Assembly: GCA_948567375.1 (NCBI GenBank)
Contig: OX419757.1
Location: forward strand, 66,216,001 to 66,280,000
DNA length: 64,000 nucleotides
DNA from: Lunularia cruciata
Taxonomy: Eukaryota; Streptophyta; Marchantiopsida; Lunulariales; Lunulariaceae
Direction of reading: 5' to 3'
Below are positions 1 to 10,100 of this stretch, in pieces. How positions within the stretch are numbered: the first letter of the stretch is position 1; the number at the start of each line of letters is the position of its first letter. The position numbers and the translations under genes are program-made. Under the pieces are notes generated by a model. It was not told where the DNA came from and searched no databases. It worked only from the letters and a program-made list of their open reading frames with translations.

Positions 1-413
1 GGTTCTTCAAAATTCCTTCGGGACAACCGAGGAATTGTTCGGAGAAGATATTGACACTTGTCTTCAGTAAGTGTTCGTGCTGTCTTTTCTCGAACAAAGG
101 TCTTCAAGGAAACAACTTCCTTTACAGCTCTAGGGGAAGTTGGTGTACTAGGCCGCAATGCATATGTTTGCCCATTCGATTCTTTCTTCTTCTTGGAAGA
201 AGAGGGAGATGTGAAGTAGCCTTGCCAACCGCCTTTGTGTTTCTTGTGGTCAAGTTCTCGCAGGGCTTCTTGCACTTCGTGAAGGAGTTGAAACTCCAAC
301 GCCTCTCGCTCAGTTTTGTCAATGATGGATGGGACGTTCAGACGTTTGTCTTCTTCACGCTGAAGTGCTCGTCTTCAAGCTCTCTCTTCCCGTTGTTCTC
401 TCAATGCAGACAT
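1..413 (-). pseudogene. G0 gag N-terminal fragment
   Basis: The minus-strand start codon at 413 opens a frame beginning MSALREQREERA, matching the G1 gag start at 1376. An early in-frame TGA follows at the position where G1 reads CAA. Further on, this copy keeps an arginine codon (CGA) after the FV dipeptide where G1 and G3 both have TGA, so it is informative for the undamaged state of the gag N-terminus. Only the N-terminal region lies in the window; the capsid-like part and zinc knuckles are outside. Confidence 0.75.
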
Positions 414-476
414 TCGTATTGCGTTGATACCCAGTTTCCAATTTGGCTTTGTATTCTTCCACTTCTGAGATTTGTA

Positions 477-494
477 TCCCCGGAAGCGGCACCA
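477..494 (-). other. G0 primer-binding site (tRNA-Asp type)
   Basis: On the minus strand TGGTGCCGCTTCCGGGGA starts 7 nt after the LTR end. It differs at a few positions from TGGCGCCGTTGCCGGGGA, the complement of a plant tRNA-Asp 3' end. The same site is seen in G1 (1295) and almost unchanged in G3 (40743). Confidence 0.75.
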
Positions 495-1108
495 AAAATC
501 ATGTGACAACCCGGCAAATATCACTTTTGTGGTAATCGGGTAAGTAAAGTTTGTTCCCGCAGAGATACGAGTCAGAATTGGTCACATACAAAGCAAAGTA
601 ACAATTTGAGTTCTTCTTAAGTTCTTCTTTAGTCTCTTAGGTAGAAACCACACCCAGAAGAGAGTAACAAGCACTGACTCGTAGTCTTGTCACAAATTCA
701 CACTCCTTAATCACAAATCCTTCAATTCTTTCCAAACAATCTTGATTGTGATGATTCAGGCTCTCCCAAAAACGACACTTCACTGCAAAACGACTTCGCC
801 TCAAAATTGTGTTCTACCCCTCCACTGAAGGCACAACTTCCTCGATCTAAATTGCTTCACATCAACTTCACACTGTACTCACAAATGCAAAATACTACCA
901 ACACTACAATTCCTCTCAGATCTGTCAAGGCATTGCTTCGATTGCACTTCACTCAATATCAAACACAGAAAATGAAGATCAAGGCTGTGGAATCCAACAT
1001 CCAACAAACACTCTGACTTGCACTTTGAATTTCTCCAAACACTCACAAACACAATTGCGAAATTGATACTCAGAATCAAGCTCAAGCGACGAGCACTGCT
1101 TCACAGCA

Positions 1109-1287
1109 CGAGTCAATGCTTGTTACTCTCTTCTGGGTGTGGTGTCTACCTGAGAGACTAAAGAAGAACTCAAGAAGAACTAAATTGTTACTTTGCTTCG
1201 TATTTGGACATTTATGACTTGTATCTGTGCAAGAACAAACTTTACTTACCCGATTACCGCAAAAGTGATATTTGCCGGGTTGTCACA
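1109..1287 (+). repeat. G1 5' LTR remnant (last ~180 bp)
   Basis: Matches the last ~180 bp of the complete G LTRs (for example up to 19007 and 27879) and ends GGGTTGTCACA immediately before the PBS spacer TGATTTT. About 3.6 kb of the LTR, including its ORF, is missing and is replaced by the inverted G0 fragment. Confidence 0.85.
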
Positions 1288-1294
1288 TGATTTT

Positions 1295-1312
1295 TGGCAT
1301 TGCTGCCGGGGA
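1295..1312 (+). other. G1 primer-binding site
   Basis: TGGCATTGCTGCCGGGGA lies 7 nt after the LTR end, the standard place for minus-strand priming. It is a mutated form of the tRNA-Asp complement TGGCGCCGTTGCCGGGGA; two central CpG-rich positions have changed. Confidence 0.8.
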
Positions 1313-1375
1313 TACAAATCTCAGAAGTGGAAGAACACAAAGCCAAATTTGAAACTGGGTATCAACGCAATATGA

Positions 1376-3628
1376 ATGTCTGCATTGAGAGAACATTTGG
1401 AAGAGAGAGCTCAAAGACGAGCACTACAGCGTGAAGAAGACGAACGTCTGAACGTCCCATCCACTATGGACAAAACCAAACGAGAGGCGTTGGACTTTCA
1501 ACTCCTTCACGAAGTGCAAGAAGCCCTGCGAGAACTTGACCACAAGAAACACGAAGGCGGTTGGCAAGGCTACTTTGCATCTCCCTCTTTGTCCAAGAAG
1601 AAGAAAGAATCGAGTGGCCAAACATATGGATTGCGGCCCAGTACACCGACTTCCCCTAGAGCTGTAAAGGAAGTTGTGTCCTTGAAGAACTTTGTTTGAG
1701 AAAAGACAGCATGAACACTTACTGAAGACGAGTGTCAACATCTTCTACAAATGATTCCTCGGTTGTCCCGAAGGAATTTTGAAGAACCAATCGAAGGTGT
1801 TGATCCTGAATCTTCCGGTCGGGTTGAAGTCAACACCCTCATAGCAAAATTTTTTGAAGAAGACCCCACCTTGAATTTGACGAATTGGAACTCCTGGGCT
1901 GACAACACGGCGTCGATACCAGCCAATCCTTCAGTTCCGTCAAGTTCAGCACTACCTCAGCCGATCCCAGTGCACCAAATGATGACTTCGTTGCCTGTCA
2001 CCCGACACGCCTATCAGAAGTACAAGGGGACAGAACAAGACAAAGATCCCGATGAATTCATTGAAGAATTTGAAGTCATCTCCTTTGCTAACAAGGAGCA
2101 TGACTCGGCGGATCGACGGAGAATTTTCCCAAGTTTGCTCCAAAAGAAAGCTCGGAGCTGGTACACCCATGTGACCCAGAAGGGGTTTGTACCAATGGAC
2201 TGGGCAGACTTGAGAAACAACTTCTTGGAACAATTCCGGGAGGTTGATTACAACACGAGTGTCTTTGCGGCACTCAATGATTTAAACCAAGGCAAGAAGG
2301 AGAAGTTGAGAGATTACTCTGAGCGGTTCATGGCACTATTGAACCGAGTTCCCAAGCAATCGAGGGTGGTGGGTTACTCCAATGCCCAAGCCATTACCTG
2401 GTTCCTCAGGGGACTTTCACCAAAGATACAAATCTTTGCAAGGGAGAGGAATGTAACTTCCCTTGACAAAGTACTCAAACATGTCGCTTGTTATGAAGCG
2501 GCCCACTCTCACTCTGCCGGTAACCAGAGAAATCAGGAGAAGAAAGGCAAGAAGCCCAGAAGGAGAGCTTTGCGCAACACATCCCCTTCTTTGGACAAGT
2601 CCTCCACGTCTTCAAGCTCTTCTTCGGAATCCAAAGAAGAATCCAAGCCAAGACGAGTCAGAAGACATGGAGGCAAGAAACCAATGACTCCTCCAGCAAA
2701 GAGTGTAAATAAGGCGGATACCAAGCTGGATGCCCTTATCAAGGAGTTTTTGGATTTCAAGATCCAGATGATTGGGGCCAAAGACAGAAGGAAGGCCCCA
2801 ACATTTGGGAGATCAAATGTATGGTGCACTGCATGTGGCAAATCAGGCCACGCAAACACAGAATGCAATACTCGTAATGCATTCCCGGTGCATCAAATTG
2901 ATTGGGTTTCGGGATGGAACTAAGAAGAGGACAAAAAGGCTGTGTACCAAACACAAGACATACAGCCTCAAGCGAGCACATTGTACCAAGGTCCAAGGTT
3001 TGGACCAAGGGAGTATAACCCCAATGCTCCTCCACAAAGACCACCAATAAGCAACCAAAATCGCCTTCAAAATATTGCACCCGGAGCCTGTTATAATTGT
3101 GGCTCGATGGGACATTGGTCTCCAAACTGTCCCGAGCCAAGAAGGCAAATCAGGTACATTCCCTTGTGCAGAAATTGTAAAGGATCAGGGCATACGGGCA
3201 ACCAATGTCCTCACCCACCGAACCTGAAGCCGCCTATAAAGTATGTACAGACACCCGCTGAGCGTGTAGCAATTCAGCCAAAGGGGGATACTAATGTGAA
3301 TTGTATCACTCTTGAGGAAGAAAGACCTCAAGAAGGGAGTCCGGCCTTGGAAGGAGAATGGCCAGACCTTGAAATTTTGAAAGTTGAGACACGCTCCAGC
3401 AAGAAGAAGCATGATCCCAAAGAACTAAGTACGATCTTGTCGTCTTCCAGAAAGGCAAAGAGACTGCGCCCAAAGGCAATTCTTTCTACCAAGGAGGAAA
3501 AGATCCTCGCTAAAGCCAAAGCTAAAGCCTTGCAAAAAGAACTAAAGGAGGTACTACTCAAGACTCGGGAACTGAGTTTGGAAGAGGAGATGAAGACAAA
3601 GTCTCCAGTTTTTCTGGCAAACATCTGA
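1376..3628 (+). pseudogene. gag: G1 gag (capsid and nucleocapsid), broken
   Basis: One frame runs from the ATG at 1376 to 3628 with internal stops near 1697, 1708 and 2921. It starts MSALREHLEERAQ. The capsid-like core (about 1980-2500) has the retrotransposon Gag pattern ending in a region with WFLRGLSPKIQ. A serine/lysine/arginine-rich linker follows. Three CCHC zinc knuckles are visible: CTACGKSGHANTEC (about 2826-2867), CYNCGSMGHWSPNC (about 3089) and CRNCKGSGHTGNQC (about 3169). The stop at 2921 is TAA where G3 reads CAA. A frameshift at about 3628 separates this from the protease. Gag normally packages element RNA in virus-like particles; this copy cannot make the full protein. Confidence 0.85.
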
Positions 3629-3630
3629 TC

Positions 3631-4300
3631 TGAGGAAAGGGTCTGATCCAAGCCAAGGTGGGCCAACCCAAGGAACCTCAGGGTAAGGCCATTAGCAAGC
3701 TTGTTACCATTTTGAAGCGTCCCAAAGTCAAGGTGGAACATGGAGAGACTTTGGACCCAAAGCCAAAGGTGAAGATGGTCAAATTGGGAGGAGTTCCCCA
3801 ATATGATATTGTAGCAGATCTGGCAGCCACAAATGCCAATGTTACATTCAAGCAATTGTGGGAAGTTAACAAGCTGTACAAGAGGCAGCTGAATTCGGCA
3901 CTCAAGAAGGTGAGGTTGATGTCATAGAAGGACCTGCCTGCTATCTATCATATTGAACAAGAAGATTTGGGATCTCCCAAGGTAGACACGGAGATTGCAG
4001 GGTGCATGATCACATCAATACCCATTGACTCTAGGTCCGGTGTGAACGTAATAACCAAAGATACTGCAAATTGACTCGAGTATCACACGTTTGAACCAAC
4101 ACCCCGAGTGTTGAAGTTTGCAGACCAAACCAGGAGACGGCCTTTGGGCATGCTGTCAAACATCACTACGATCATTGGAGGGGTGCCTTTCAAGTTGAAC
4201 TACATCGTGTTGCGACCAATGACAAAGACTGGTTACTCTCTGTTGATCGGAAGACCCTGGTTGTACAGTGCCCAAGTTGTGGTAGATTGGCATCAGTAGA
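3631..4300 (+). pseudogene. G1 protease domain, broken
   Basis: In a shifted frame the sequence reads through a spacer (GGVPQYDIVADLAATNANV) into an aspartic protease. The active site is DSRSG here (codons around 4027-4041), while G3 has DSGSG; the G-to-R change removes the conserved glycine of the D-S/T-G triad. The distal IGRPWLYSAQV motif (about 4246-4278) is the usual second conserved block of retrotransposon proteases. In-frame stops occur at about 3925 and 4071. The product would be inactive. Confidence 0.8.
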
Positions 4301-4341
4301 AGTTAAGATTCAAGGACATTTCATCCGAAGATCAAAAGCTG

Positions 4342-6271
4342 GTGACTGTGAGTTGGACAAAAGTTCCCCACATTGGGGAAACAAGTTTGTCGGAAGAGGA
4401 GGACGAATCTGAAGATGAAGTCCAAGTTAACTATCTGGAATGCTACGAGGTGGATGTCGAAGACGAAGATCCATATGACCTCGCCTCGGGTGAACCTGAC
4501 TTGGAGGAAGGGGGTTTGATGGCAGCTCACCTCGGGTTAAGCCGAGTAAGCCACGTTGAAGGAGTCATCAACCCTGATGATTGTCAAGATGTTTTATTGA
4601 CTGAAGGAAAATTTTTGAAAATCTTGAAGACAGTCACTTTGGAGGAGTTGGCAGGATACACTGCCCTGTTCATAGAATTCCAGGATGTACTCGCCTGGTC
4701 TATTGATCAAATGCCGGGTATTCCATGAGAATTTGGAGAACACCGGATTGATCTGGTTGAAGGTGCAATTCCGGTTCGGCAGTGACAATACCACTTGAAC
4801 CCAAAGTACTCGCTTTTGGTGAAAGATGAAATCAATAAGTACTTAGGGTCCGGTATCATCTTCCCTGTCTTAAGCAGTGAATGGGTTTCCCCCATTGTCA
4901 TTATTCCAAAGAAGAAAACAAGGAAGATCCAAGTGTGCCAAGACTTCCGGAAGTTGAACACAGTCACAAGGAAAGATCATCATCCCTTGCCTTTTACCAA
5001 TACAATTTTAGATCAGGTAGCTGGTCATCCTTGTTATAGCTTTCTCGATGGATTTTTGGGGTACAATCAAGTATCCATTCGAGAAGAGGACAAGGATAAA
5101 ACCACCTTCACGACCAATTGGGGCACTTTCACTTACAATCAAATGCCCTTTGGGTTGTGTAATGCTCCCGCTACTTTCCAGCGGATGATGAATTCAATCT
5201 TCAAAGATTTCTTGCGCAAATTTGTGGAAGTTTTCATTGATGAATTTTGTGTGTTCGAGCAAAGAGATGTACATTTAGATTACCTTTGCCAAACTTTTGA
5301 AAGGTGTCATTTTTCTGGCTTGTCATTACACCCGGAGAAATGCTTCTTCGCAATGAAGGAGGGAATTCTTTTGGGGCATCGGGTATCAAGCCGAGGTATT
5401 GAAGTCGATGTTGAGAAGGTCAAGGTAATTGCAGCTTTGGAATCCCTGAAGAACATCCGGGAGCTGAGAGCCTTCTTGGGACATGTCGGATATTATAGAC
5501 GCTTTGTGTCAAACTATGCAGTGCTTGCTGCACCACTTACAAAGCTTTTGAAGGAATCCAAAGACTATCTATGGGAAGCAAATCAAGAAGAAGCTTTCCA
5601 AGTGTTGAAGAAGAAGCTGGTTGAAGCACCAGTTATGAGGGCCCCAAATTGGGACATCCCTTTTCATGTATATGTGGACACTTTGTCCATGGCCATCGGA
5701 GTCGTCTTAAGTCAGAAGGACAAAAAAAAAGGACTACCCGGTGTATTATGCCAACCGACAACTTTCAGTTTCTGAAAAGAACTATTTGATGATTGAAAGA
5801 GAAGCACTCGGAATGGTGTATGCCTGCAAGAAATTTTGCCATTATCTGTTGGGGTACGAGTTTGTCTTCTATGTTGACTATTATGCATTGCAACATTTGG
5901 TCAAGAAGGCAGATTTATCCGGGCAAATTGCAAGATGGATCTTGTTGTTACAAGAGTTCACGTATACTGTACAAGTAAGGAAGGGAGCTTTGCATTTGAA
6001 TGCGGACTTCCTGTTCAGGTTAGAAACTCAAGACCAGGAGTGGGAAATTGACGATCGGTTCCCCGACAAAGAGTTGTATCACTTATCAGCAATGCGAAGT
6101 ACAAGGTATGCAGCTGAATATCATTATCTGCATACTCTCCATTGTCTTGAGGGGATGGACCCGGAACAGCGGGCAGTCTTTCTCAAGAAAATGGGGCCGT
6201 ACCAGCTCAAACACAACATTTTATTTAAGATGGGCGAAGACAAAGTACTTCGGCAATGCTTGGAGTCATAG
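4342..6271 (+). pseudogene. G1 reverse transcriptase and RNase H, broken
   Basis: An acidic spacer (about 4380-4520) precedes RT. RT blocks in order are SEWVSPIVIIPKK, the DFRKLN block, MPFGLCNAPATFQRMM, the catalytic loop and LLGHRVSS. The catalytic loop reads FIDEFCVF at about 5233: the second metal-binding aspartate is glutamate (codon GAA at 5242-5244), while G3 has FIDDFCVF. A run of nine A at 5722-5730 shifts the frame inside RNase H, which then continues as RQLSVSEKNY ... EREALGMVY ... HLNADFLFRLET. Stops at about 4726 and 4783 and the TAG near 6269 add to the damage. Confidence 0.88.
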
Positions 6272-6395
6272 AAAGTAGGAGGAGTGATTGAATCTTTACA
6301 CTCCAAAGCATCAGGAGGACACTATGCTCTAAAGAATACTGTAAAGAAAACTCTTTTGGCAGGGTATTGGTGGCCTACAATGTACAAAGACGTGC
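6272..6395 (+). pseudogene. G1 integrase N-terminus, cut by S1
   Basis: Encodes the first part of the integrase zinc-binding domain, GGVIESLHSKASGGHYALKN and then GYWWPTMYKDV, up to the S1 insertion. The two histidines of the HHCC motif are here; the two cysteines are on the other side of S1 at 14198. The target-site duplication GTGC (6392-6395) ends this segment. Reading continues at 14202. Confidence 0.8.
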
Positions 6396-7074
6396 TGTGA
6401 GCCGGCCTGTCTCTCACTCAGGATGAACCTCTGATGGCTATTATGGTAGCGCACCATGGACTAAGAAGGCAAGGAACCCCAACTCCATCATACTCCTCCA
6501 AGGCTAACACTCCAAGACTCAAGACATTGCTCACTAGAGAACTCAATGAGAGAGAGATAGTTGCAAATGAAAGGATGATGAGTACCTCCTCACTCCTTGT
6601 TTATATACTTGTGAAATAGTTACGTACCAAAGTTACTAATTACCGTAGTAACTCAAGTTACTAGACTAAAAGTCAAGTAAAGTCAAAAAGTAGAAAGGAA
6701 TATCCATTCACATGGGCATATTCCCCTTATCTTGACCCAACCACTAAAGCAAGGATTCCTTCACATGGGCTATCCTTGGACTAAAGAAGAATCCAAAACA
6801 AAAAGGCTTGCGGGCCCAAGAGTTCTCAACTCTTTCCCCAAAGCCAAACACCTAGGAATAATACCAAGTCAACACACTAAAATCCAAAATAGTGGTGCTC
6901 ATCTTTTCTACTTCCTCTAAAGTAAGGTCCCATCTATCTTAGCTATGACTAACTTTAGCTAACCATGACTAATATAGAACCATCTTTTATCTCTATATAA
7001 ATAATATCTCTTAAGTACTTGTAATACCAAGCTAAATATCACAATACCACACACATGCACAAATGGGTGTTACA
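6396..7074 (-). repeat. S1 3' LTR
   Basis: 679 bp, running TGTGAGCCGG ... GGGTGTTACA on the plus strand (TGTAACACCC ... GGCTCACA in the sense direction). Identical to the copy at 13519 except for one base seen near 6988. Short ORFs inside it recur at every S LTR only because the repeat recurs. Confidence 0.95.
6600..6690 (-). promoter_or_regulatory. S-LTR core promoter: TATATAAA with upstream palindrome and TTGACT boxes
   Basis: In the sense (minus) direction a TATATAAA box lies at 6607-6600. About 40 bp upstream is the interrupted palindrome TAGTAACT-CA-AGTTACTA (6646-6663), and further upstream two TTGACT boxes (6671-6676, 6681-6686). Other S LTRs have three TTGACT boxes in a row. TTGACY is the known core bound by plant WRKY factors; regulation by them is an inference. 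Confidence 0.6.
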
Positions 7075-7084
7075 TTTACCCCCG
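7075..7084 (-). other. S1 polypurine tract
   Basis: The sense strand reads GGGGGTAAA directly before the 3' LTR start TGTAAC. This is the expected primer site for plus-strand DNA synthesis. G-family elements have a similar GGGGGTA before their 3' LTR. Confidence 0.75.
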
Positions 7085-7122
7085 GACTAAGTTTTCACTT
7101 TGTCCTCAAAGTGAAGGTCTCT

Positions 7123-10100
7123 CTACCTTCTATGGTACATCTTCAACTTATCATGGTTAATCCTATCAAAGTGTCTTCCTCCCAAATCCTTGAGATCATA
7201 GGTGTAATTGCCCCACACCTTCTCTACTATGAAAGGTCCAAAGTACTTAGGCAAAAACTTCTTTTGCACTCTCTTGAATCGAATGGAATCAAACAACATT
7301 ACCCAATCACCTTCTTTGAAAGGCTCCACCTTCTTCTTGCCTTGCCTCTTGTCATAGCTCTCCTTTTGTTTCCTTTGGGCTTGCTCCACTCGAACCATAG
7401 CAACTGCTCTTGCCTCTTCCAACTCCATGAGTTGATCCTTCCTTGACTTCCCTGCATCACTTCCTTGTGCTTTCTTCAATCTCCTATGAATGCTTTGGAA
7501 GGTAGGAAGATCAAAGTGAATAGGTAAGGTAGACTCAATACCATACACCAATTGGAATGGAGAATATCCAGTGGAAGTCTTCATGGTTGTCCTATACTCC
7601 CACAAAACTGCATGAATCCTCTTGTCCCAATGATGTTTAGCCCCCTCCATTTCTGCATCTTTGGCCAACATCATGCACAAGGTCTGATTGGTTCTCTCTG
7701 CCAAGCCATTGGAATTTGGCTTATAGGATGTAGTTACTCTATGTGTGATAGAGAAATGTCGTAGCATGGCTGTAGTAATGCTTCCTGTAAACTCTCCTCC
7801 TCTATCAGAAACCAACTCCAAAGGGCATCCAAACCTAGTGATAATGCGTTCATAAAGAAATCTACCCACTTCATCTTCATTCTTGTCCCTCAATGGTCTA
7901 GCCTCAACCCACTTGGTAAGGTAATCAGTAACTACCACAATGTACCGATTGTTCCTTGGGGTTCTATTGAGAGGTCCTACAAAATCAATTCCCCACTTCT
8001 CAAAAGGTCCTAGCAATGGAATTGATCTAAGTGGTGGAGTGGATGTAGACTTTCTAGCAAAAGCTTGACAAACATGACAAGTTTTGCAATAATCAAGACA
8101 ATCCTTGAAAATCCCTCTCCAATGGTAACCTGCATCTAGAATCTTGAAAGCAGTCACCTTCCTTGCAAAGTGTCCTCCACATACTAAACCTTCATGAAAC
8201 TCCTTTATGAGTAGGATAGACTCTTCCTTACCCACTGCTCTTCGAAGTAGACCATCTGCTCCTTGGTGAAAAAGAATATCCTCCACCATTGTGTAAGGTC
8301 TAGATCTTGCTGCAAGGGCCTTCCTCTCCCTAGCATGCATCCCTTCTGGATAGTTACCTCTTGTCACAAAATCCACAATCTCCTTGTACTCCATTGGAAT
8401 CTCTTGAGTGACTGAGATTGTCATGAGCTCCTCATCCGGGAAGGAATCATCTACTGGCTCATCTCCATCATGATCATAGGCTCTAGATAACAAATCAGCA
8501 TTTGCATGTTTCTTTCCTGGCCTATCCTCAATTGTGTAGTCATACTCAGACAAGAGTATCATCCACCTTGCTAGTCTCCCTTCAACATTAGGCTTGTTGA
8601 AGATGTACTTCAAAGCCTTGTGATCCGTGACAATTGTGGCTTTCCCTCCAATCAAGTAGTGTCTAAACTTCTTGAGACCAAAGATCACTGCCAACCCTTC
8701 TCTCTCTGTGACAGAGTAGTTCTTCTCTGCTGAAACCATCTGCCTACTAGCATAAGCTATTGGATGATCATGCCCATCTTGGTCTAATTGACTAAGAGTG
8801 CATCCTATAGCTACATTAGAAGCATCAGTGTAGAGGATGAAAGGCTTACTCCAATCAGGTTTAGCAAGAATTGGAGCTACAACAAGGGATTGCTTGAGCT
8901 CCTCAAAAGCTTTGAGAACCTCCTTGTCTTCCAAAATCACCATGTAATCTACACCCTTCTTCATGTAGATGGTCAATGCATAAGCCTTGTTGGAAAATGA
9001 GAAGATGAACCTCCTATAGTACCCAACCATTCCCAAGAATTGTCGTAACTTTGTCAAGCTTGAAGGGAATGGAAGGTCTGAGATTTTCCTCACCTTCTCA
9101 GGATCAACTGCTATTCCATCCTTGGAGATGATGTGCCCCAAAAGTAGACCTTCTTCACATCCAAAAATGCACTTCTCTGGGTTGAGTGATGCATTTGCCT
9201 CATCCAAGCGTTGCAAGACTTTGATTAGGTGCTCAAAGTGCTCCTCCTTGCTCCCATAGACACAAAAGTCATCAATGAAATCTCTCACAAATTTCCCAAT
9301 GAAAGGTTCAAATACCTTGTTCATGAACCGTTGGAATGTGGCTGGAGCATTGCAAAGCCCAAAAGGCATGACCTTGAAAGCGTAAGTTCCCCAAGGTGTG
9401 GTGAATGTGGTGAGTTGTTGATGCTCTGGTGCAATCTTGATTTGGTTATATCCACTATAACCATCTCCAAAACTGTACCTCTCATGACCTGCAACCTCCT
9501 CCAAGATCTCATCAATGAATGGCAATGGGTAGTAGTCCTTCTTGGTAACAGCATTAAGCTTCTTGTAATCCACACATACCCGAAGCTTGCCATTCTTTTT
9601 CTTCACAATGACAATTGGAGACACCCATTCTGAATTCTCCACCTCAAAGATAAATCCAGCCTCCTTGAGCTTATCAATCTCCTCCTTCACAACCAAAGAT
9701 ATTGGTGGGCTAATGCGACGTTGCTTTTGGCGGATTGGTCTTGCATGTGACTCCACCTCTATCTTGTGCTCCTCCAAGGTGACTTCCTTCAAATCCTTGT
9801 AACTAAAAGCAAACACATGGATGAACTTGCGGAAAATCTCCTCAAATCTCACCTTCTCCTCCTTGGTAACATTTGGGCCATACTTGAGGGTAGATAACCT
9901 TCTCTCTACCTCCTCAAGTGTCAATGGTGATTTATCTGGGTCCTTCAAAACCTCTGGCTTAGGTGCAAAATCCATAGCACACAAGGGATACACATCTGAA
10001 TCAGATTCAGATTCATCTTCCTCCGTGGAAGTCTCCTCTTCCATGCTTGTGTCCACACCTGAAGCTCCTTCTTCAGAATCTGATTCCCAATAATTAGAAG

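Larger units (their letters stand above)
1..1108 (-). mobile_element. G0: inverted fragment of a G-family Ty3/gypsy element (gag start, PBS, partial 5' LTR)
   Basis: Read on the minus strand, this segment is the 3' part of a G-family LTR (502-1108), a primer-binding site (477-494) and the start of gag (413 down to 1). It mirrors the G1 sequence that begins at 1109 on the plus strand, so the two elements stand head-to-head. The LTR ends with TTGTCACA at 502, and internal sequence starts directly after it. The fragment continues past the left edge of the window. It could be a separate oppositely inserted copy or the product of an inversion; the window does not decide. Confidence 0.85.
1..1788. 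repeat. Large inverted repeat, arms 1-681 and 1109-1788
   Basis: Position x in the left arm pairs approximately with 1789-x in the right arm. Each arm holds the start of gag, the PBS and the last ~180 bp of the G LTR. The 427-bp spacer (682-1108) is LTR sequence present only in the left arm. The junction at about 1108/1109 joins LTR sequence ending CTTCACAGCA to CGAGTCAATG from an internal LTR position of the other copy. Confidence 0.85.

Noticed and set aside
51-506. 151-codon plus-strand frame at the left edge
   Set aside because: It is antisense to the G0 gag start; the same antisense frame appears at 1424-1741 over G1 gag.
6434-6920. Recurring 61- and 62-codon frames (MAIMVAHH..., MTQPL...) at many sites
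   Set aside because: They lie antisense in the S LTR and recur only because the LTR recurs; they overlap the promoter and have no start-context or domain support.
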